A stretch of DNA of 46,545 bases from contig JANJWS010000052.1 in NCBI GenBank assembly GCA_024709425.1, forward strand, positions 1 through 46,545, given 5' to 3'. Below, piece by piece: positions 40,025 through 46,545 of this stretch. This stretch comes from Thiobacillus sp. (GTDB taxonomy: Bacteria; Pseudomonadota; Gammaproteobacteria; Burkholderiales; Thiobacillaceae). The notes under the pieces were generated by a model, which was not told the origin of the DNA, searched no databases, and worked only from the letters and a program-made list of their open reading frames with translations. Every line of letters begins with the position of its first letter. The stretch's first letter is position 1. Both the position numbers and the translations under genes were made by a program.

Positions 40025-41083
40025 TCAGCAATGGCCGAGGCGCGCGAGCAGAGTGCGTACGGGGGTCGGCAGTGCGGCGTCGACCGCGTCTTCCAGTGCG
40101 AGCCAGTGCTGTCCGGGAGGCGTGTCGTGCCGCTGGGCAACGCGAATTTCCAGTGGTTCGATGTGCAGAAGGAAATGGGTGAAGCTGTGGCGCAGCGGCG
40201 GCAGCGAGCGTGGCGTCCGGATGTCGAACCCGTACCGCATATGGCAGTGTGCGGCCGGATCGTTCCCGGGAGCGAGTTCGGGCAGGCTCCACAACCCCCC
40301 CCAGATGCCACGGGGGGGGCGTTTCTCCAGCATCACTTCATCGCGATCGCGCAGCATCAGCATCGTCACGGTTCTTTCGGGCAGCGCCCGGCGCGGGCGC
40401 GGTGCCGGTAGTTCCGCAATGCGATCGGTTTGCCGCGCAACGCAGTCGGCGTGCACCGGGCAGTCGTCGCAAGCCGGGCGTGTGCGGGTACATATCAGGG
40501 CCCCCAGGTCCATCAGCCCCTGCGTGTAGGGCTCGACGTCCCGCTGCGGCATACGCGCCTCAGCAAGCGTCCACAGCGTCGCTTCGACCGTACGTTCTCC
40601 CGGCCAGCCGGCGACGCCGCCGTGGCGCGCCAGTACGCGTTTCACGTTGCCGTCGAGGATGGCGCAGGGTCGCCCAAAGGCCAGCGCGGAAATCGCCGCG
40701 GCGGTCGAGCGGCCGATACCCGGCAGTGTGGCCAGTGCGTCGGCCATGGCGGGAAAGCATCCGTCGTGTTGCGCAATCACCATGCGCGCTGCCGCGTGCA
40801 GGTTGCGCGCGCGGCTGTAATAGCCAAGCCCGCTCCAGAGTGCCAGCACTTCGTCTTCACTTGCTGCGGCAAGTGCGGCGACGTCGGGGAAGCGCGCAAC
40901 GAAACGGGCGAAATACGGGATGACCGTGGCGACCTGCGTCTGCTGCAACATGATTTCCGACAGCCAGACCCGATAGGGGTCACGCTCGATTTGCCAGGGC
41001 AGGCCATGGCGACCGTGACGGCATTGCCAGCGCACGACGCGCGCGGCGAACGAATCCGCAGAAGCCGTATCGGGAGCGGTCAT
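40025..41083 (-). CDS. mutY: A/G-specific adenine DNA glycosylase
   Basis: 352 aa. Removes adenine opposite 8-oxoguanine. HhH-GPD domain with catalytic Glu43 (LSEIMLQQTQV) and Asp144 (AILDGNVKRVLAR), LPGIGRSTAAAI hairpin, and [4Fe-4S] loop Cys198, Cys205, Cys208, Cys214. C-terminal NUDIX-like 8-oxoG recognition domain from about 235 (HSFTHFLLHIEPL). Starts 16 bases after the sigma-54 activator stop, so probably cotranscribed. Confidence 0.96.
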   Translation of the reverse strand: MTAPDTASADSFAARVVRWQCRHGRHGLPWQIERDPYRVWLSEIMLQQTQVATVIPYFARFVARFPDVAALAAASEDEVLALWSGLGYYSRARNLHAAARMVIAQHDGCFPAMADALATLPGIGRSTAAAISALAFGRPCAILDGNVKRVLARHGGVAGWPGERTVEATLWTLAEARMPQRDVEPYTQGLMDLGALICTRTRPACDDCPVHADCVARQTDRIAELPAPRPRRALPERTVTMLMLRDRDEVMLEKRPPRGIWGGLWSLPELAPGNDPAAHCHMRYGFDIRTPRSLPPLRHSFTHFLLHIEPLEIRVAQRHDTPPGQHWLALEDAVDAALPTPVRTLLARLGHC

Positions 41084-41099
41084 CGCCTCGGCTTGCCGT

Positions 41100-42398
<1,299 letters not shown>

Positions 42399-42410
42399 GG
42401 CAGCGCCGAG

Positions 42411-42454
42411 TGTCATGACATGCGCCAAAATGACATGACAGGGTGGTCATGTCA
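42411..42454. promoter_or_regulatory. Upstream activator dyads between the sigma-54 activator and sqr
   Basis: A perfect palindrome TGTCATGACA (42411-42420), then TGACATGA-8 bases-TCATGTCA (42431-42438 and 42447-42454), a perfect inverted repeat. Four TGTCA half-sites in 44 bases lie about 75-115 bases upstream of the predicted sqr start, the normal enhancer position for a Fis-type activator. Confidence 0.75.
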
Positions 42455-42501
42455 AATGCGCCATCGTTGCCGGAAGCCCCTGGCTGCGTGGGAAGCGCCT
42501 C

Positions 42502-42517
42502 TGGCATGTATGTTGCT
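42502..42517 (+). promoter_or_regulatory. Sigma-54 promoter of sqr
   Basis: TGGCATGTATGTTGCT has the invariant -24 GG and -12 GC with ten bases between, and TTGCT intact; only the last base of TGGCAC differs. Predicted start near 42528, about 25 bases before the sqr ATG. Confidence 0.83.
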
Positions 42518-42552
42518 TTTCATTTGCTTCATTTTCCAACGGAGGGGAGACA

Positions 42553-43821
42553 ATGGCACATATCGTGGTTTTGGGGGCGGGCGTGGGTGGCATGACCATG
42601 GCCTATGAAATGCGCGAATCAGCACGCGCGGAGGACAAGGTCACCGTCGTTTCCAACGCGTCCTATTTCCAGTTCACCCCGTCCAACCCCTGGGTGGCGG
42701 TCAACTGGCGCACCCGTGATGACATCACGCTGTCGGTGGCGCCCTACCTTGGCAAGAAAAACATCGATTTCATCCCGGTGGGCGCCGCGCGCGTGCACCC
42801 GGAAAAAAACCAGCTTGAACTCACTGACGGCCGCACCGTCGATTACGACTATCTCATCATCGCCACCGGCCCCAAGCTCGCGTTCGACGAAATCCCCGGC
42901 CTCGGACCGGCGGGCCATACCCAATCGATCTGCCATGTCGATCACGCCGAAACGTCGGGCAAGGTGTGGGACAGTTTCGTGAAGCAGCCCGGCCCCATCG
43001 TCGTGGGCGCCGTGCAGGGCGCGTCGTGCTTCGGCCCCGCCTACGAATTCGCCATGATCATGGACACCGACCTGCGCCGCCGCAAGATCCGCAGCCAGGT
43101 GCCGATGACCTTCGTCACCTCCGAGCCCTACATCGGCCATCTCGGCCTCGGCGGAGTCGGCGACTCCAAGGGCATGCTCGAATCGGCCATGCGGCAGCGC
43201 CACATCAAGTGGATCTGCAACGCCAAAGTGACCAAGGTCGAGGAAGGCAAGATGTTTGTCGCCGAGCACAACGACAAGGGCGAGGTCATCAAGGAACACG
43301 AGCTGCCGTTCGCCTACTCGATGATGCTGCCGGCCTTCAAGGGCATCGATGCCGTGTTCGGTGTCGAGGGGCTGACCAACCCGCGCGGCTTCATCAGCAT
43401 CGACGCGCACCAGCGCAACCCCAAGTATCCCAACATCTTCGCCGTGGGCGTGTGCGTCGCCATCCCGCCCGTCGAAGCGACGCCGGTGCCCACTGGCACG
43501 CCCAAGACCGGCTACATGATCGAGTCCATGGTCACCGCCACCGCGCACAACATCCGCGCCCTGCTCGATGGCCGCGACCCCGACGAAAAAGCCACCTGGA
43601 ACGCCATCTGCCTCGCCGACTTCGGCGACTCCGGCGCCGCCTTCGTCGCCCTGCCGCAAATCCCCCCGCGCAACGTCAACTGGTTCAGCGAGGGCAAGTG
43701 GGTGCACCTCGCCAAGGTCGCGTTCGAGAAGTATTTCATGCGCAAGATGAAGAAAGGCTCCACCGAGCCCCTCTATGAAAAATACGTGCTCAAACTGATG
43801 GGCATCGGCAAGCTCAAGTAA
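42553..43821 (+). CDS. sqr: Sulfide:quinone oxidoreductase
   Basis: 422-aa FAD flavoprotein, membrane-associated, oxidising sulfide and passing electrons to quinone. N-terminal dinucleotide fold VVLGAGVGGMTMAYEMRE; second GxGxxx-type region near 150; DYDYLIIATGPKL. Cysteines 127 (SICHVD), 159 (GASCFGPAYEF) and 353 (AICLADFGDSG) correspond in position to the three catalytic cysteines of characterised SQRs. The amphipathic C-terminal KVAFEKYFMRKMKKG may bind the membrane. GGAGGGGAG ribosome site. Flavocytochrome c-type dehydrogenase is a less likely alternative. Confidence 0.88.
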   Translation: MAHIVVLGAGVGGMTMAYEMRESARAEDKVTVVSNASYFQFTPSNPWVAVNWRTRDDITLSVAPYLGKKNIDFIPVGAARVHPEKNQLELTDGRTVDYDYLIIATGPKLAFDEIPGLGPAGHTQSICHVDHAETSGKVWDSFVKQPGPIVVGAVQGASCFGPAYEFAMIMDTDLRRRKIRSQVPMTFVTSEPYIGHLGLGGVGDSKGMLESAMRQRHIKWICNAKVTKVEEGKMFVAEHNDKGEVIKEHELPFAYSMMLPAFKGIDAVFGVEGLTNPRGFISIDAHQRNPKYPNIFAVGVCVAIPPVEATPVPTGTPKTGYMIESMVTATAHNIRALLDGRDPDEKATWNAICLADFGDSGAAFVALPQIPPRNVNWFSEGKWVHLAKVAFEKYFMRKMKKGSTEPLYEKYVLKLMGIGKLK

Positions 43822-43854
43822 CCCCTCAAACCTCTCCTCGAGGCTCCTGCCTTA

Positions 43855-43881
43855 AAGCGCCTTCGGGCGCTTCTTTTTTTT
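43855..43881 (+). terminator. Intrinsic terminator of sqr
   Basis: AAGCGCC-TTCG-GGCGCTT (43855-43872) followed by C and eight T residues. A textbook Rho-independent terminator with a stable UUCG tetraloop, 33 bases after the sqr stop. Confidence 0.95.
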
Positions 43882-43890
43882 CAGGGCGGC

Positions 43891-43896
43891 TATAAT
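43891..43896 (+). promoter_or_regulatory. -10 element of the trpGDC promoter
   Basis: TATAAT, 66 bases before the trpG ATG and just after the sqr terminator. The -35 region falls in the terminator T-tract and is a weak match. Confidence 0.5.
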
Positions 43897-43956
43897 CGCA
43901 CGCTTCCGGCAGCGCGCCCGAAGCCATCAGGGCGTGGTCGTGCCGAGGGGTTTGCC

Positions 43957-44529
43957 ATGCTTTTGATGATCGACAATTACGACAGCTTCACCTACAACAT
44001 CGTCCAGTATTTCGGCGAACTCGGGCAGGATGTCCGGGTGTTCCGTAACGATGCCATCACGCTGGCCGAAATCGCCCGGCTCAAACCCGACTATCTGGTG
44101 ATTTCCCCCGGCCCCTGCGCACCGGCCCAGGCCGGCGTTTCACTGGCCGCGATCAAGGAATTCGCCGGCAAGATTCCGCTGCTCGGTGTCTGTCTCGGCC
44201 ACCAGTCCATCGGCGAAGCCTTCGGTGGCAAGATCGTGCACGCCAAGCAGCTGATGCACGGCAAGGTGTCGCCCGTGCATCACAAGGATATCGGCGTCTT
44301 CAAGGGCTTGCCCAACCCGTTGACTTGCACGCGCTACCACTCGCTGGCTATCGAGCGCGAATCGCTGCCCGATTGCCTGGAGATCACCGCCTGGACGGAC
44401 GATGGCGAGATCATGGGCGTTCGCCACAAGACGCTGGCGGTCGAGGGCGTCCAGTTTCACCCCGAATCCATCCTGACCGAGCGCGGTCACGACCTGTTGA
44501 AGAACTTCCTCGAGGAACACCAGAAATGA
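43957..44529 (+). CDS. trpG: Anthranilate synthase glutamine amidotransferase subunit
   Basis: 190-aa class I glutaminase of anthranilate synthase. [19 protein letters not shown] opening; catalytic Cys79 (GVCLGHQ), His168 and Glu170 (QFHPES). The same protein often serves aminodeoxychorismate synthase (PabA). Overlaps trpD by four bases (ATGA). trpE, usually directly upstream in betaproteobacteria, is not present; sqr and a terminator are there instead. Confidence 0.95.
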   Translation: MLLMIDNYDSFTYNIVQYFGELGQDVRVFRNDAITLAEIARLKPDYLVISPGPCAPAQAGVSLAAIKEFAGKIPLLGVCLGHQSIGEAFGGKIVHAKQLMHGKVSPVHHKDIGVFKGLPNPLTCTRYHSLAIERESLPDCLEITAWTDDGEIMGVRHKTLAVEGVQFHPESILTERGHDLLKNFLEEHQK

Positions 44530-45551
44530 CCCCGCAAGCCGCCCTGCAGCGTGTCATCGAGCACCGCGAAATCTTCCATGATGAAATGATCTCCCTGATG
44601 CGCCAGATCATGGGCGGCGAGGTGTCGCCGGTCATGATCGCCGCCATCATCACCGGGCTGCGCGTCAAGAAGGAAACCATCGGCGAAATTGCCGCCGCCG
44701 CCAGCGTCATGCGGGAGTTGGCGACGCCGGTCAAGGTGTCCTACGACAAGCATTTCGTCGACATCGTCGGTACCGGCGGCGATGCGGCCCATACCTTCAA
44801 CATCTCCTCGACCTCGGCCTTTGTTGTTGCCGCGGCCGGCGGCAAGGTGGCCAAGCATGGCGGACGCAGCGTCTCCTCCAGTTCCGGTGCGGCTGATGTG
44901 CTGGAGGCACTCGGCGCCAACATCATGCTGTCGCCGGAACAGGTTGCCGCCTGTATCGCGGAAACCGGCTTCGGCTTCATGTTTGCGCCCAATCATCACA
45001 GTGCTATGAAGCATGTGGCGCCGGTGCGCCGCGAGATGGGGGTGCGCACCCTGTTCAACATCCTCGGCCCGCTGACCAATCCGGCCGGCGCGCCCAACAC
45101 GCTGATGGGTGTTTTCCACCCCGATCTGGTCGGCATCCTGGTGCGCGTCATGCAGCGCCTCGGTGCCGAGCGCGTGCTGGTCGTGCATGGCAAGGATTGT
45201 CTCGACGAAATTTCCCTCGGCGCCGCCACCCTGGTCGGCGAGTTGAAGGATGGCGAAGTCCGCGAATACGAAATCCATCCGGAAGATTACGGTCTGCAGA
45301 TGCAGTCCTTGCGCCAGTTGCGCGTCGGCAGCGCCGGGGAGTCCCGGGAAGTGCTGCTCGGCGTTCTTGCCAACCAGCCCGGCGCGGCACGCGAAATCGT
45401 CTGCCTCAACGCCGGCGCCGCGCTCTATGTCGCCAACGTGGTGGATAGCATCGGCGATGGCATCGCCAAGGCCCGCGAAGCCATCGCCAGCGGTGCGGCA
45501 CGTGCCAAGCTCGACCAGTTCGTGCAATGCACGCAACGCCTGGCGGCATAA
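44526..45551 (+). CDS. trpD: Anthranilate phosphoribosyltransferase
   Basis: 341 aa. PRPP-binding [21 protein letters not shown] near residue 80, [21 protein letters not shown], and [35 protein letters not shown], all diagnostic TrpD motifs. Second step of tryptophan synthesis. Translationally coupled to trpG. Confidence 0.97.
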   Translation: MTPQAALQRVIEHREIFHDEMISLMRQIMGGEVSPVMIAAIITGLRVKKETIGEIAAAASVMRELATPVKVSYDKHFVDIVGTGGDAAHTFNISSTSAFVVAAAGGKVAKHGGRSVSSSSGAADVLEALGANIMLSPEQVAACIAETGFGFMFAPNHHSAMKHVAPVRREMGVRTLFNILGPLTNPAGAPNTLMGVFHPDLVGILVRVMQRLGAERVLVVHGKDCLDEISLGAATLVGELKDGEVREYEIHPEDYGLQMQSLRQLRVGSAGESREVLLGVLANQPGAAREIVCLNAGAALYVANVVDSIGDGIAKAREAIASGAARAKLDQFVQCTQRLAA

Positions 45552-45581
45552 TCATCCACATTCAAAACTCAGGAGGCGATC

Positions 45582-46175
45582 ATGGCGCTGCCGCAGCAAA
45601 AACAGGTTTTTGATGCCACGGCCTATCTCGCCTGGGAGGCAGAGCAGCCCGACCGCAACGAGTTCATGGCGGGTGAGGTCTTTGCCATGGTTGGCGTGCG
45701 CCAGGCGCACAACGTCGCGACACTGAATCTGGCCAGCCAGTTGCGCACTGAGCTAAAAGGTTCGCCCTGTCGTGTATTCATCGAATCGGTCAAGACCCGC
45801 ATCGAAGCTGCCGATTGCTTCTTCTATCCGGATGTGGTGGTCACCTGCGATGCACGTGACCGGGCCACGCCGGAATACCTCAGCCATCCGCTGCTCGTTG
45901 TCGAAGTGCTCTCCGACTCCACGGCTGCCTTCGACCGCGGCAACAAGTTCGCCGCCTACCGCAAGCTGGAAAGCCTGCAGGAATACGTGCTCGTCGACCT
46001 GGCCGCCCGGCGCATCGAACTGTTCCGGCGCAATGCGGAGGGCCATTGGGTGCTGTATGAATACAACGCAGGCGACACCATCGAGTTCGCCTCGCTCTCC
46101 CTGAGGGTGCCGGTTGCCCTCATTCTTGAAGACACCGAAGAAGAAACGGAAAAACCGGGGTCAGACCCCGTTTAA
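45582..46175 (+). CDS. Uma2-family (DUF820) endonuclease-like protein
   Basis: 197 aa. Restriction-endonuclease-like fold with the acidic signature [22 protein letters not shown] and [18 protein letters not shown], i.e. a PD-(D/E)xK arrangement. Uma2 proteins are abundant in cyanobacteria and scattered in other bacteria, mostly of unknown role. AGGAGG lies 5' of the ATG. It interrupts the trpD-trpC pair on the same strand, and its last codons and TAA are supplied by a CGGGGTCAGACCCCG palindrome, suggesting recent insertion. Confidence 0.87.
   Translation: MALPQQKQVFDATAYLAWEAEQPDRNEFMAGEVFAMVGVRQAHNVATLNLASQLRTELKGSPCRVFIESVKTRIEAADCFFYPDVVVTCDARDRATPEYLSHPLLVVEVLSDSTAAFDRGNKFAAYRKLESLQEYVLVDLAARRIELFRRNAEGHWVLYEYNAGDTIEFASLSLRVPVALILEDTEEETEKPGSDPV
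46156..46170. repeat. GGGGTCAGACCCC palindrome at the Uma2 3' end
   Basis: CGGGGTC-A-GACCCCG, perfect 7-base arms around one base. This short palindrome recurs in many proteobacterial genomes. It encodes the final Gly-Ser-Asp-Pro of the Uma2 protein. Confidence 0.8.
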
Positions 46176-46183
46176 GCAAAGCC

Positions 46184-46545
46184 ATGTCCGACATCCTCAA
46201 TAGAATCATTACCACCAAGCACGAAGAAATCGCCGCCGCACGGGCCGTCAAACCGCTTGCCGCAGTCGAAGCTGAAGCGGTAGCCCAGGCGGCACCGCGC
46301 GATTTCGTTGGCGCCATCCGCAGCAAGATTGCCGCCGGCCAGCCTGCCGTGATTGCTGAAATCAAGAAGGCCAGCCCCTCCAAGGGCGTCATTCGCCCGG
46401 ATTTCAAACCGGCCGACATCGCCCGCAGCTACGCGCAGCACGGCGCGGCCTGCCTGTCGGTGCTGACCGACCGCCAGTATTTCCAGGGTTGCCCGGAATA
46501 TCTGCAGCAAGCCCGCGCCGCCTGCGCCTTGCCGGTGCTGCGCAA
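46184..46545 (+). CDS. trpC: Indole-3-glycerol phosphate synthase (partial)
   Basis: First 120 codons; cut by the window end. [21 protein letters not shown] opening and [24 protein letters not shown], containing the conserved catalytic Lys (KKASPSKG), followed by [15 protein letters not shown]. Closes the indole ring in tryptophan synthesis. Begins eight bases after the Uma2 stop, with no strong ribosome site. Confidence 0.95.
   Translation, partial: MSDILNRIITTKHEEIAAARAVKPLAAVEAEAVAQAAPRDFVGAIRSKIAAGQPAVIAEIKKASPSKGVIRPDFKPADIARSYAQHGAACLSVLTDRQYFQGCPEYLQQARAACALPVLR

Overview
The window is GC-rich, tightly packed chromosomal DNA from a betaproteobacterium. Gene content and order (rib-nus-thi block, ubiTUV, nirBD with a kinase/phosphatase, NsrR, sulfide:quinone reductase, PEP-CTERM protein, trpGDC) suggest a facultatively anaerobic, metabolically flexible member of Rhodocyclales or a close relative. 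The order-level assignment is inference. There are no rRNA genes, tRNAs, insertion sequences, prophage genes or CRISPR arrays that I can see.

Layout. (1) 1-4762, minus: a riboflavin/housekeeping operon ribE-ribB(X)-ribH-nusB-thiL-pgpA-pncC. (2) 5082-8937, plus: a radical SAM protein, ubiU, ubiV, a QueD-like protein and ubiT, that is, the oxygen-independent ubiquinone set with a pterin-type enzyme inside. (3) 9216-11746: an FmdE-like protein, a polytopic membrane protein and a DUF2249 protein divergent from nsrR, a probable nitric-oxide-responsive group; then a nitronate-monooxygenase-like protein with a Cys-rich tail. (4) 13221-15966: c-type cytochrome, FadL-type outer-membrane protein, small DUF2892 protein and TetR regulator, with a perfect operator-like palindrome at the promoter. 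(5) 16076-18750: a secreted trypsin-like/TPR protein convergent with a PP2C-kinase fusion. (6) 18843-24380, minus: nitrate/nitrite assimilation (YbiB-like, nirB, nirD, nitrate transporter, kinase/phosphatase), with sigma-54 promoter matches and an NtrC-type enhancer. (7) 24673-28081: Hsp20, rhodanese lipoprotein, corA and algC-type phosphomannomutase. (8) 28183-32282, minus: a PEP-CTERM protein gene followed by pgaD-pgaC-pgaA behind a consensus sigma-54 promoter, with no pgaB. (9) 32574-34275: DUF302, zinc finger and ilvE. (10) 34377-39938: RNase T2-like lipoprotein, an unknown protein, a seven-helix PAS-PAS-GGDEF-EAL-REC protein and a DsrC-like protein without the C-terminal cysteine. (11) 40025-43821: mutY, a sigma-54 activator and a divergent sqr with its own sigma-54 promoter. 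(12) 43957 to the end: trpG-trpD-(Uma2 nuclease-like)-trpC.

The most striking unlisted structure is a set of intercistronic inverted repeats built from degenerate seven-base units (nusB/thiL, ubiU/ubiV, transporter/kinase). In each, a G-rich array follows the upstream stop codon and a C-rich complementary array ends within about six bases of the next start codon, where no Shine-Dalgarno is visible. A second regulatory theme is sigma-54: four -24/-12 matches with exact spacing precede nitrogen assimilation (two), the PEP-CTERM/PNAG operon and sulfide oxidation. The corA gene appears to start at AUC.
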